Of a DNA stretch of 64,000 nt, positions 48,702-58,659 are shown in pieces. The DNA comes from Arcobacter sp. (GTDB lineage: Bacteria; Campylobacterota; Campylobacteria; Campylobacterales; Arcobacteraceae). Position 1 is the first letter of the stretch, and each line of letters begins with the position of its first letter. The stretch lies in contig PKUK01000003.1 in NCBI GenBank assembly GCA_002869535.1, positions 212 to 64,211 on the forward strand, written 5' to 3'. The notes beneath the pieces were generated by a model that was given only the letters and a program-made list of their open reading frames with translations, had not been told where the DNA came from and made no database searches. A program made the position numbers and the translations under genes.

Positions 48702-51296
48702 TTAGTCATAAAAAATTATTTTAAACTCTGCGCCTGTATATTTGTTCTTATTGTACATATACTCTGTATTTGAGACATCTAATAATCCATTCATGTGTTT
48801 AGAAATAATTTGATTACACATATACAACCCTATACCTGTACCTTGACTTTTATGTTTAGTTGTAAAATATGGCTCAAATACTTTCTCAATAATTTCAGGA
48901 TCAATCCCACCTGCGTTATCTTTTATCTTAATAACTGCAGTATTTTTTTCTTTATAAATATCAACAAAAATGAGTTTTTCTTCTAACTCTTGAACCATCA
49001 GTGCATCTTTTGCATTATTTAATATATTCATTAACACTTGTATTAATTCTGTTTCATATCCTACTATTTTTATCTCTTCTATATTTTCTATTATCTTTAT
49101 ATTTTCATTGGCAAACTTAAAACTAATGATATTTAAAGTTTTTTGAAAACAGTTTTCTAAAATAAAACTTTTTTTATCTTTATTTGGTTTAAAGAAAAAT
49201 CTAAAATCATAAATTGTATGTGAAAGATAAAGTGCAGAGTTAGTTATTGAATCTAAAGAAGAAAATAGATACTTATCATCTAATTTATCCATCTCTTTTT
49301 TTAGTTTTATTCCACTAGCCCCAGTGCTTATTACAGATAAAGGTTGTCTCCATTGGTGAGCAATATTTTCTATCATCTCACCCATTGAAGCCATTTTTGT
49401 TTGACGCTGTAAAAGCTTATCTTTTGCTAAGTTCTCTTCTACTTCTTCTTTAATTCTTTGTTCTAGATTTTTATTTATATTTTTTAACTCTTCTGTTTTT
49501 TCTTCAACTTTTTCATATAGAGATTTATTTGCAGCTTTCAATACTTTTTGTCTATATAAAAGTGCTAAAAAAATCACTCCAACTACTGCTAATATTTCCC
49601 AAAGAAGAGTATATTCAGTCTTCTCTTTATACTCAACTGTTAGCCATGGTTTAATAAGTTTATCAATACTTTCATCATCAATACTATTTACAGCTTTATT
49701 TATTATATTAAAAAGATATTTATCATCATTTCTAACCCCAATACTAAGATTTCCTCCAATATCAAGTTTATTTGAAATCTTTAATTCAAAATTGTTTTTA
49801 TCATAAAGCTTATACAATGAACTATAAAGAACATCAACATGTCCATCTATTTCTTCATTTAATACTTTTGCAATACCCTCATCTATATCTTTTACATCCA
49901 CAAACTCTATATTTGGATATTTTTCTTTCACTCTTTTGCTAATATTATAACTACCAACTATTCCAATTTTTTTATCTTTTAAGGCACTTAAACTATCAAT
50001 AAAGGGAAAATCTAATCTAGAAATAAGAACAAAAGGAATAGAAAAGTATGGTTTAGTGAAATTTGCATACTCTTTTCTATGTTCTGCATTTGATAAAGAG
50101 CTATGAATATCACACTTTCTATTTTTAAATAAATCAACAGAGTCTTTAAAGTTATCTCTTTTTATTATTTCAAACTCTATTCCTGTTTTTTTTGATATTA
50201 TTTCAAAATAATCAGAAACAAAACCTTTGAAATCTTGATTTTCAAAATAACTATATGGTTTTAAACTTGGATGTGCACATACTTTAAAAGAATTTTTTTC
50301 ATTTAAATAACTTTTCTCTTCTTTTGTTAAAGATATTTTTCTGTTTTTATGCTCATAATAGACAAATTTTTTAGGATCTGTCTTTTGGGGAATTAAACCC
50401 ATAACATTGTATAAGTCATATATTCTTTGTACTTTTTCTTCTTTTATTTTTCCAAGAGTTTTTGTATGATGATATGATAGTTTTTTTAACTCTTTTGCTT
50501 CATATGCTAATGCTTTTCTTGATATGTTCTGTGAATTATATTTTTTAGAAATTAAATCAACTGATTCATCTATATTTGAATAGGCATATTCCCAGCCCTT
50601 TAAAGAGGCCTGCTTAAAAGCATCTACTATATCTAAATCCTTATTTATCATATTCTCATTGGTAAATAAAAAATCACTGTACATATCAAAGCCATAATCT
50701 TTTGGGTCAAATACTTTATAAGGTATTCCTTTTTCATCTAAGTCAAAGGGAGATTTGGAAATATATGCGGAGATTATGTCTGTATTTTTATTTATTAAGT
50801 CATTTATGTTGTGAGTATGTTTTATAAAGTGTAAATCTTCAACTTTTACTTTTTTTGAGCTAATCATAGCTTTTATAGAGACCTCACTAGAGTCATCTGA
50901 TGTGGTCATTATTTTTTTATCAACAAAGTCTTCAACTTTGTTAATATTTGTATCATTTGAAGTGAGTAAAATTAAAGGGGTAGCTTGAAACAAAGCATAA
51001 AGTGCAACTATTTTTTTGCCCTTTGCCCTATCTAAAATTAAAGTCTCTCTTCCAACCCCAAAATCAGCTCTTCCTTCATCTATCTCATTGGGAACATTTA
51101 TTCCAAAAGCAAATGGTTTTATTTCAACATCTAAGCCTAAATCTTTATAAAAACCTTTTTCTTTGGCTATATAATACCCAGCAAATTGAAATTGATCAAA
51201 CCAAGAGAGCTGAAGAGTTACTTTTTTTAACTCTTGAGCACGTAATACTTGAAAAGAGATTAACAGTAATAAGATAATAAAAAGTCTCATTTTCAA
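48702..51296 (-). CDS. Sensor histidine kinase with THI5/NMT1 and SBP_bac_3 periplasmic domains
   Basis: Signal peptide (to about residue 20), a NMT1/THI5-type binding domain (about 22-310; SWFDQFQFAGYYIAKEKGFY), then a type-3 solute-binding domain (about 340-580; FKVCAHPSLKPYSYFE). A transmembrane helix (about 590) leads to a coiled coil and the kinase core with MGEMIENIAHQWRQP, ILNNAKDAL, KDNAGGIDP and GTGIGLYM. Two binding-protein modules on one kinase suggest sensing of a pyrimidine-like or other small ligand. TTG at 51296 has AAGG at 7 bases; ATG at 51290 is the alternative. No response regulator is adjacent. Confidence 0.87.
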   Translation of the reverse strand: MKMRLFIILLLLISFQVLRAQELKKVTLQLSWFDQFQFAGYYIAKEKGFYKDLGLDVEIKPFAFGINVPNEIDEGRADFGVGRETLILDRAKGKKIVALYALFQATPLILLTSNDTNINKVEDFVDKKIMTTSDDSSEVSIKAMISSKKVKVEDLHFIKHTHNINDLINKNTDIISAYISKSPFDLDEKGIPYKVFDPKDYGFDMYSDFLFTNENMINKDLDIVDAFKQASLKGWEYAYSNIDESVDLISKKYNSQNISRKALAYEAKELKKLSYHHTKTLGKIKEEKVQRIYDLYNVMGLIPQKTDPKKFVYYEHKNRKISLTKEEKSYLNEKNSFKVCAHPSLKPYSYFENQDFKGFVSDYFEIISKKTGIEFEIIKRDNFKDSVDLFKNRKCDIHSSLSNAEHRKEYANFTKPYFSIPFVLISRLDFPFIDSLSALKDKKIGIVGSYNISKRVKEKYPNIEFVDVKDIDEGIAKVLNEEIDGHVDVLYSSLYKLYDKNNFELKISNKLDIGGNLSIGVRNDDKYLFNIINKAVNSIDDESIDKLIKPWLTVEYKEKTEYTLLWEILAVVGVIFLALLYRQKVLKAANKSLYEKVEEKTEELKNINKNLEQRIKEEVEENLAKDKLLQRQTKMASMGEMIENIAHQWRQPLSVISTGASGIKLKKEMDKLDDKYLFSSLDSITNSALYLSHTIYDFRFFFKPNKDKKSFILENCFQKTLNIISFKFANENIKIIENIEEIKIVGYETELIQVLMNILNNAKDALMVQELEEKLIFVDIYKEKNTAVIKIKDNAGGIDPEIIEKVFEPYFTTKHKSQGTGIGLYMCNQIISKHMNGLLDVSNTEYMYNKNKYTGAEFKIIFYD

Positions 51297-51351
51297 GCCA
51301 TTTCCTTAAAAAGAAAAATTATATCTATATTATTTAAAAACAAAATAAATT

Positions 51352-52608
51352 CTAATTATTAGCTTGCTGTTCATCAACCCACTCTTGGTCTTGTCTTGGG
51401 TCAAACTCTGGTACTATAGCCCCTGCTGCAACTGGAACAGATACAAAGACACTCATATGATCATCTTCAACACGTTTTCTTGATAAAGAATATAAGGCTA
51501 AATAAACACCTAAAATAAGAAACATAATAAAAAGTATTTGATGTGATAGGTAATTAAATCCTATCCCAATGATAACTGGTGCAAAAAATGAGCCCATACC
51601 ATATGCAAAAAGTAAAGCTCTACTAATCTCTACAATATCTTTATTTTCATCAATAACATCATTTGCTCTAGATAAACTTAAAGGATAAATACAAAAAATG
51701 CTAATTCCCAATAAAACACCTAAAATATATGTCATGGTTTCACTTGGAGGTAATAATATGAACATCAAAGAGATAATTGCTGTAAAAAATCCAGTAAATG
51801 AAATAAGTTTTCGTCTACCATAAATATCAGAAAGCTTACCAATAGGCCATTGTGAAAGTAGTCCTCCAATAAGAGTAAAAGTCATAAATAAAGATAAGAC
51901 CTCTTTAGAATCAAAAACTTTTAAAATATAAAGTGGCACCATTGTAAAAAAACCACCAATAAAAAAACCACTAATAAAACTACCCGTTACCGCTAGGGGT
52001 ACCACATTATAAAGCTTTGGAAAACTATATCTTTCAAAAGGCTGTAAAATAGGTTCTTTAATCTTTGTCATTGCTATAAATATTACAGAAAAAAGTACCA
52101 ACACAGCACCAATAGAAAAAATCATATGTTTAAAATCATCTTCAATATTTAATAATAACTGTCCAACCGCAGTTGAAAGATAAAATACAGCAGTATAAAT
52201 AGCTAATATCTGACCTCTTTGTTCATTTGAACTTTTTTCATTTAGCCAACTCTCCAAAATAATCAATAAGCCATAATAAGCAAATCCAGATATAAGCCGA
52301 AGTATTGCCCAAAATGCTTCATTTAAAAATAAAGAGTGAAGTAAAAATGTAATAACCATCAAAGAAGCAAAGGTAACAAAACTACGAATATGCCCAATGT
52401 TAGAAATAATCTTTTGAGAAAAAATAGCAGAGGCCATAGCACCTAGGAAGAATGCAGCATTTATAAGCCCAATAACCATATCCGAACTTCCATTTTCTTT
52501 AAGAAATACACCAACAAAAGTCATAATCATCCCGTACCCAATAGCTAAAAAACCAATTGAAAAAAATAGTGAAGATATAGCTATAAATACTGATTTTGTT
52601 CGTTCCAT
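51352..52608 (-). CDS. MFS transporter, YcaD-like
   Basis: 418 residues, twelve hydrophobic segments, with LGAMASAIFSQKIISNIGH in the first loop and SQWPIGKLSDIYGRRKLI in the middle loop, both typical of the YcaD/UMF-type branch. The hydrophilic C terminus is rich in Asp and Gln. The substrate is not known. Confidence 0.85.
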   Translation of the reverse strand: MERTKSVFIAISSLFFSIGFLAIGYGMIMTFVGVFLKENGSSDMVIGLINAAFFLGAMASAIFSQKIISNIGHIRSFVTFASLMVITFLLHSLFLNEAFWAILRLISGFAYYGLLIILESWLNEKSSNEQRGQILAIYTAVFYLSTAVGQLLLNIEDDFKHMIFSIGAVLVLFSVIFIAMTKIKEPILQPFERYSFPKLYNVVPLAVTGSFISGFFIGGFFTMVPLYILKVFDSKEVLSLFMTFTLIGGLLSQWPIGKLSDIYGRRKLISFTGFFTAIISLMFILLPPSETMTYILGVLLGISIFCIYPLSLSRANDVIDENKDIVEISRALLFAYGMGSFFAPVIIGIGFNYLSHQILFIMFLILGVYLALYSLSRKRVEDDHMSVFVSVPVAAGAIVPEFDPRQDQEWVDEQQANN

Positions 52609-52785
52609 TATATTCCTTTTATTTTTCGTGATGATAGTGCATGTATGATTAAAAAGCGGTAAAAGATATTATACAATTTTCATATTTAATTGAAATGTTT
52701 TATTAGCAAAATTCAGATATTTAAAAATATCTTTATAGAGACTTTTCATTCTTAATCAAAGTATACGATTTACTAAACATCTATC

Positions 52786-53901
52786 TTATTTTTCTTTTAA
52801 AAAAAGTCTGTAAATATTCCCACTATCAGTTGAAATATAAAGCTTGCCATTTTTACCTTCCATAACACTTCTAATACGTTCATCTAACTCTTGTAAAAGG
52901 CGCTCTTCTTTTACAACATTATTGTTTTTATCAATAACTATACGATTTAAATGGGTGAGTTTTAAGGCACCTTGAAAGATATCTCCTCTCCATGATTTAA
53001 AATGACTGCCCTCATAGACTATCAAAGAACCAGGAGCAATTGATGGGTCATAATATTTAATTGGTTGAGCCATCCCTTGTTTATGTGTGTCTTCACCTAC
53101 AGGTAGTGGATTCCAATACTCTTTACCATATGAAATAACTGGCCAGCCATAGTTTGTGCCTTTTTTAATAATATTGATTTCATCTCCACCTCTTGGTCCA
53201 TGTTCTCCACTAATTAGCTGTTGGGTCTTTTTATAAAAAAAGAGTCCTTGTGGATTTCTATGACCAAAGCTATAAATTTCAGGTAAAGCATTTTTTTGAT
53301 TTATAAAGGGATTATCTTGTGGAATTGAACCATCTAAATTGAGTCTAATAATAGAGCCTGAGTGTGTGCTTAAATCTTGTCCATTGGGTCTAACCCCTCT
53401 ATCACCTATACCAAAATAGATATGCCCTTTATCATCAAATGTAATTCTACTTCCAAAGTGTCTAGTTGTATCACTTAAAGATTTTGTGACTAAAATATCT
53501 TGTATATTTTCTAATTTTTCATTAATTAACTGTGCTTTTGCAAGTGTTGTTGCACCTTGATTGTTGATATTTTTCACATAAGTAAAAAATATCGTCTTAT
53601 CTTTTTCAAAAGAAGGTGAAGCTTGCACATCTAACAAACCAGCTTGTCCTTGCAAAAACACATCCAAAGATGGTTTAAGAGGTGTTGGAGTTCCATTTTG
53701 CGTGTTCAGGACAACAAATTGACCTTTTTTTAAACTCAAAATTATTCTGTGTTCATCTAACTCACTCATACCCCAAACTATTCCTAAGTTTGATGCAATT
53801 TTTTCTACAACCACCGTCATTTTTTCACTTTTAAACTCTAAAACATTTTGTGAAAATAGAGATAAAGAGAGTATTGCACTAATTATAAAAACTTTTAACA
53901 T
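52786..53901 (-). CDS. PQQ-dependent sugar dehydrogenase, soluble type
   Basis: Periplasmic beta-propeller of 371 residues with a signal peptide (MLKVFIISAILSLSLFS). The motifs NNPQ-like SFGHRNPQGLFF, ISGEHGPRGGDEINII and GTNYGWPVISYGKEY match the YliI/aldose sugar dehydrogenase family. PQQ synthesis genes are not in the window. Oxidation of sugars with electron transfer to the respiratory chain is inferred from the family. Confidence 0.88.
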   Translation of the reverse strand: MLKVFIISAILSLSLFSQNVLEFKSEKMTVVVEKIASNLGIVWGMSELDEHRIILSLKKGQFVVLNTQNGTPTPLKPSLDVFLQGQAGLLDVQASPSFEKDKTIFFTYVKNINNQGATTLAKAQLINEKLENIQDILVTKSLSDTTRHFGSRITFDDKGHIYFGIGDRGVRPNGQDLSTHSGSIIRLNLDGSIPQDNPFINQKNALPEIYSFGHRNPQGLFFYKKTQQLISGEHGPRGGDEINIIKKGTNYGWPVISYGKEYWNPLPVGEDTHKQGMAQPIKYYDPSIAPGSLIVYEGSHFKSWRGDIFQGALKLTHLNRIVIDKNNNVVKEERLLQELDERIRSVMEGKNGKLYISTDSGNIYRLFLKEK

Positions 53902-54023
53902 GAGATTATCCTTGTAATTTTTATATGTAACTATTGTAATAATATAAGTTTTAACTACAATAAATTATACACTTTAAATATATACTTAATAAACTCAATA
54001 TCAAAATAAGCTATACTTTTTTC

Positions 54024-54542
54024 ATGAAATACATATTTACAATACTATTTTCTATCTTATTTATTGGATGTACAGCATCAAACATACAAGTTAATGAACA
54101 AGTAGATAATAATAAGTTAGCCATATTATTATACTCTTTAAATGAAAAAGTAGATAAAAAAGAAGCCACAATTCTCTCCAATGAGATGTTTAAACAAGCA
54201 AAAATTTTAAAAGAATCATACAGTTTAGTAAGCCCTCCATTATTTCATAATTTTTTAGTCAATATTGGAGTAAAAGAGAAAGGCTACTGCTGGCATTTTG
54301 CAATTGATATGTTAAAACATGCAAAAAGTTTAGAGTTAAAAAGTTTTGACTATTATTTTGCAACAGCAAATTTAGGTGACTATTGGAAAGAACATAACAC
54401 CTTAGTAGTTACCTGTAAAGCCTGTGATATCAATGAAGGTATAGTACTTGACCCCTGGAGAAATTCAGGAGAGCTATTCTACTGCAAAATTAAAAATGAT
54501 ACTGAATATATCTGGTATCAAAGAGGTGAAAAAAGAAATTGA
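54024..54542 (+). CDS. Lipoprotein with a Cys-His-Asp triad pattern, unknown function
   Basis: 172 residues with a lipobox ILFIGC (Cys 16). The mature part has GYCWHF (Cys 89), KEHNTLVV (His 124) and VLDPWR (Asp 143) in the order and context used by papain-like and transglutaminase-like folds. This is motif reading only, and no family name can be given. It is flanked by the PQQ dehydrogenase (divergent) and the BCCT transporter. Confidence 0.65.
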   Translation: MKYIFTILFSILFIGCTASNIQVNEQVDNNKLAILLYSLNEKVDKKEATILSNEMFKQAKILKESYSLVSPPLFHNFLVNIGVKEKGYCWHFAIDMLKHAKSLELKSFDYYFATANLGDYWKEHNTLVVTCKACDINEGIVLDPWRNSGELFYCKIKNDTEYIWYQRGEKRN

Positions 54543-54685
54543 TAAATTAAATTAAAGTCTAAGAACCGGTGGTCATGTAGGAGCTAGTAGACAATGACGC
54601 AGACTGTTTAACACTTCAAAACCTCCCTCTTTTAGGGACATTATATTACTTTGAGGATATAATGGATTCAAATTAAAGGAGAATT

Positions 54686-56686
54686 ATGGAAAATAAGAAA
54701 AAACAATCAACTGTTTTAAAACCTGTATTTTACCCCTCCGTTGCTATTATTGTAATACTTGTAATATTTGCAATGGCAATGCCGCAGGTAGCAGGTGAAA
54801 CTTTTAGTGGTATGAAACAATTCATAGCAGACAAATTTGGTTGGCTTTATATGCTTAGCGTTGGAATATTTACTTTATTTGTAATATTTTTAGCAGTTTC
54901 TCCCTTTGTGCGATTTAAACTTGGACCTGACCAATCAAAACCAGCATATAGTCATATTTCATGGTTTGCCATGTTATTTAGTGCTGGTATGGGTATAGGA
55001 TTGATGTTTTGGGGTGTAGCAGAACCTGTTATGCACTATGGCGCGCCTCCATCAGGTGATAAAGAGACAATAGAAGCTGCTAAGCAAGCTATGAGGATTA
55101 CATTTTTTCACTGGGTATTACACGCTTGGTCAATTTATGCTGTTGTTGGTTTAGTACTAGCATATTTTTCTTTTAGACATGGATTACCTCTTTCTATTAG
55201 ATCTGCACTTTATCCAATGATAGGTGATAAAATTTATGGAAAAATAGGACACAGTGTTGATACTGTTGCAATTCTAGGAACTATTTTTGGTGTTGCTACC
55301 TCTCTTGGTTTGGGAGTTTGACAAGTTAATGCGGGACTTAATTATATCTTTGATGTACCAGTAGGACTTACTACCCAAATTATCTTGATTGCTATTATTA
55401 CATCAATGGCAACTGTCTCTGTTGTTTTAGGACTTGATGGAGGAATCAAACGATTATCTGAACTAAATCTTTATCTTGCCTTTGCACTTGTTTTATTTGT
55501 ATTTATAGCAGGTCCAAGCTTTTTCTTACTTGGAGCATTGGTTGAAAATATAGGCTCTTATTTAACTCATATTGTACAAATGACTTTTAATCAATATATA
55601 TATGAAGATACAAAATGGATGGGTTGGTGGACATTCTTTTATTGGGCTTGGTGGATTGCTTGGGCACCTTTTGTTGGGATGTTTATTGCACGAGTTTCAC
55701 GAGGTAGAACAATTAGAGAGTTTGTACTAGGAGTATTATTTGTTCCTGTTGGATTTACTTTTATATGGATGACAGTTTTTGGAAACAGTGCATTACATGC
55801 TATTATGAAAGAAGGTTTTACTGATTTAAGCAAAGCAGTATCAGCAGATGTTGCAACTGCCTTGTTTAAATTCTTAGAACACTTTCCTTTTGCTAGTATT
55901 ATTTCAATAATTGCAATTATTTTAGTTATTACTTTCTTTGTAACTTCTTCGGATTCAGGTTCATTGGTAGTTGATACTATTTCAAGTGGAGGAAGAGAAA
56001 ACAACCCTGTATGGCAAAGAATATTTTGGGCAGTACTTGAAGGTGTCGTAGCAGCAGCATTACTTATAGCTGGTGGACTTGCAGCATTACAAGCCGCTTC
56101 TATTGTTATTGCTTTACCCTTTGCTATTATTATGCTTATTGCTTGCTGGGGACTTTATAAAGCCTTACATTTAGAATCTATTAGATACGAGTCACTTCAA
56201 CATCATATGAATGCAGGACGACATGGAAAAGTATCTGGAACTTGGCAAAATAGACTTTCAAGACTTATTGAATTTCCACCGCCAGAAGAGACAAGAAGAT
56301 ATATCAATGAAGATGTAATCACTGCTATGAAAACTGTAGAAGAAGAGCTTGAAAATAATGGTTGGAATGTAGAAGTTACCAATAATAAAGAGAAAAGTGT
56401 TTCTGTTTTAACAGTAGAGCACAATGGTGATTTAGACTTTATATATGAAGTAAGATTTAGTAGATATGATACACCAACATATGCATTTCCTGAGATACTT
56501 AACCCTACTCATGAACAAAAGAAATATGCTAGAGCAGAAGTCTATTTACAAGATGGTAATAAAGCTTATGATATTTATGGTTATGAGATGGATGTAGTTG
56601 CAAATGATATTATTGATCAGTTTGAAAAACACAGACACTTTTTACATATTACTGCTGGATTGAATCCTGTTATACCTATAGATTAG
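54686..56686 (+). pseudogene. BCCT-family (BetT-like) transporter, interrupted by in-frame TGA
   Basis: Choline/glycine-betaine/carnitine-type transporter with twelve helices and a long cytoplasmic tail (from about residue 500), the BetT layout. Helices include GMGIGLMFWGVAEPVMHY and the Trp-rich MGWWTFFYWAWWIAWAP that forms the substrate pocket. TGA at 55319-55321 (codon 212 of about 667) follows SLGLGV and is followed in frame by QVNAGLNYIFDVP. GGA to TGA or TGG to TGA would explain it. The start has a strong AAAGGAG. No betA/betB or other choline-oxidation genes are nearby. Confidence 0.87.
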
Positions 56687-56697
56687 AAAAAATTATA

Positions 56698-56726
56698 CCA
56701 ATAGCTTTTAGAGCTATTGGTGTTTT
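56698..56726 (+). terminator. Intrinsic terminator after the BCCT gene
   Basis: A 9-bp stem, CCAATAGCT (56698-56706) / AGCTATTGG (56712-56720), followed by TGTTTT, starting 12 bases after the BCCT stop codon. Confidence 0.8.
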
Positions 56727-56757
56727 AAAACTTTCATTATAATTTTTTATTTCTCTT

Positions 56758-56781
56758 GAAGAGGAAAACCTCTTCTCTTTT
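56758..56781 (+). terminator. Second hairpin with T-rich tail
   Basis: GAAGAGG / CCTCTTC with an AAAA loop (56758-56775), followed by a pyrimidine-rich tail. It may be a backup terminator for the BCCT gene or part of the leader of the next gene. Confidence 0.5.
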
Positions 56782-56883
56782 CTACTTTTATCTTTTCCTC
56801 AAATTTTTCAAAGCAATCCCCTTGACACTCATAAAAATATGTGTTACTTTAGAATAATTCATATACATACAAAAGGAGTACCT

Positions 56884-57396
56884 ATGTTAAAAGTAGCTAT
56901 TTTAATAGAAGATATGGTTGAAGATGTTGAGTTTTTATATCCTTACTATCGTTTTTTAGAAGAAAAACATGACGTAGATGTGATATCACAAACAAAAAAG
57001 AGTATCAAGGGTAAAAAAGGGGGCGTTTTTAAAACGGACTTATCTATTAGTGACGTAAAAAGTAGCACGTATGATATTGTTTTTATATCAGGAGGATATG
57101 GCCCTGATAAACTAAGAGCAAATAAAGATGTTTTAGATTTTGTTCAAAAAATGCACCAAAGTGAAAAACTGATTGCTGCGATTTGTCATGGCCCTTGGGT
57201 TTTGGTTTCAGCTCAAATATGCAAAGATAAGAACATGACATCTTTTCCATCTATTCAAGATGACCTTAAAAATGCAGGTGCAAACTACACCAATAAACCT
57301 GTGAGTGTGGATAAGAATATCATCACAGCAATGGATCCATCTGCCATGCCTGAGATGTTTCAAGAAATCATAAAAGCATGTAAGAGTTTGAGTTAG
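56884..57396 (+). CDS. DJ-1/PfpI-family protein
   Basis: 170 residues from the ATG at 56884 (MLKVAILIEDMVEDVEF), which has AAAGGAG at the right distance. An upstream in-frame ATG at 56839 lacks one. It has the family nucleophile elbow AAICHGPWVL (Cys about 103) and the acidic EDVEF partner. Members include stress deglycases and intracellular proteases. The exact role is open. Confidence 0.85.
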   Translation: MLKVAILIEDMVEDVEFLYPYYRFLEEKHDVDVISQTKKSIKGKKGGVFKTDLSISDVKSSTYDIVFISGGYGPDKLRANKDVLDFVQKMHQSEKLIAAICHGPWVLVSAQICKDKNMTSFPSIQDDLKNAGANYTNKPVSVDKNIITAMDPSAMPEMFQEIIKACKSLS

Positions 57397-58110
57397 GGCT
57401 CAAATAGAATAATCAGGGATAGTATATTGGTTTTAACTATATTATTTTACATATTTTATTAATAAGTACCTCTTTCTTGGAGTTATAGTTATCACCTGCC
57501 CCTATTCTTTTACTTTATTCTCTTGAAAACCTAAAGGTTTCCGCTTTCTTACTTTTTAGTTGTAAAAAGTAAGACAAAAAGCAACCAGACGAGTTGATGA
57601 AGGCAAAGCTCCCTTCCAGTTAAATATTTATTTCCTGCCCTGCAAAACTCACTAAAGAGTGCATTTAGCACTCTTCTTAACGCTCAAACAGTTTCGGGTG
57701 TTACCGAAAATAAACATCTAACTTCCAGCTTCATCAAAGTCTGGAAAGAAGAAAAGTTCAAACTATCATTTGTAAATTTAAATAAGTAAAAGTTTGAATA
57801 TAAGACAAATCAAAAATGCAAATGTCCTTATCCCACCTTTGTTCTCCAACATCTGCAAAAGACGAGCGTTTATTTTTCATTTCGGAAAAAGCTGAGGACT
57901 GTTTGAATAAAAAAGAGTGATAAACTCACTCTTTTTTATGAGTTCCGCAAGCTAGAAATTAAAAATAATAAGTGAGGGTAGTCGAAGACCTTTGAAGCCG
58001 TTGGTGGTTTTGCTTACTTTGTCCACACAAAGTAAGAGAAACGAAGACCTTAAGAGGTCTTCATGAGAATCATTGAAATATATTATTAATTTGTATCCTA
58101 TCCTTGGATT
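57397..58110. other. Gene-free region with an array of hairpins
   Basis: About 700 bp without a credible ORF but with eight clear inverted repeats: 57527-57540 (6 bp), 57547-57574 (12-bp stem, CTTACTTTTTA), 57655-57675 (8 bp), 57692-57709 (6 bp), 57723-57746 (6 bp), 57909-57937 (12 bp), 58013-58036 (10 bp, CTTACTTTGT) and 58043-58062 (8 bp). The second and seventh share the CTTACTTT...AAAGTAAG arms. TTGATGAAG near 57594 can also pair with CTTCATCA near 57729. The base composition is richer in GC than the neighbours. It may encode a structured RNA or be a mobile-element remnant. Confidence 0.55.
57909..57937. terminator. Bidirectional terminator-like hairpin
   Basis: A perfect 12-bp stem, AAAAAAGAGTGA / TCACTCTTTTTT, with a 5-base loop. 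A-run on one side and T-run on the other allow termination in both directions. It sits inside the hairpin-rich region, well away from both flanking genes, suggesting that some transcript ends here. Confidence 0.65.
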
Positions 58111-58659
58111 TTACCACCACTGTCTTGGATTACAGTCTTTTGGTGTAGGTTTCCAGTTTTGTACTAACTTATCACCTTCTATAATTTGTTCCTTAGTCAT
58201 TTTTTTAATTGTAATTTTAATTAGTTTTTTAGCATACTCTTTTTCACTATCATATTTTGCATATCTTTCAGATAGTTTATACCATTTATATGATTGAACT
58301 ATATCTTTTTCACACGTTTTACAATATAAGTATCCTTCATTCATAGGGTCATATAAATCTCCAAGCCTCGCTTGAGCCATTTGTTGGTTTCCATTAGCCG
58401 CTTTTTTAAATAAAGCTACAGCTTTATCTTTGTTTTGTTTTTTACCTTTTCCAAGAAGATAAGCCATTCCCATTGCATTTTCAGCATCACAATCACCTTT
58501 TAAAACGAGTGGTTCCCAATACCTTACAGCATATTCATAATTTCCTCTATCATACCATCTAGCACCCGTTGCATAATCATCAGTTGTACTATAATAAGTA
58601 TTTGGAATACATCCCGTATAAAATAATATAATCCCTATTAACAAAATTAATTTAAACAT
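58111..58659 (-). CDS. Sel1-repeat lipoprotein
   Basis: 182 residues with a lipobox FYTGC (Cys 17) and Sel1-like repeats: CDAENAMGMAYLLGKGKKQNKDKAVALFKKAA-type units from about residue 55 to 140, where GNQQMAQARLGDLYDP and YKWYKLSERYAK follow. Such proteins act as scaffolds for protein partners. The C terminus (WKPTPKDCNPRQWW) is conserved-looking and unusual. Start ATG with a fair ribosome site. Confidence 0.8.
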   Translation of the reverse strand: MFKLILLIGIILFYTGCIPNTYYSTTDDYATGARWYDRGNYEYAVRYWEPLVLKGDCDAENAMGMAYLLGKGKKQNKDKAVALFKKAANGNQQMAQARLGDLYDPMNEGYLYCKTCEKDIVQSYKWYKLSERYAKYDSEKEYAKKLIKITIKKMTKEQIIEGDKLVQNWKPTPKDCNPRQWW

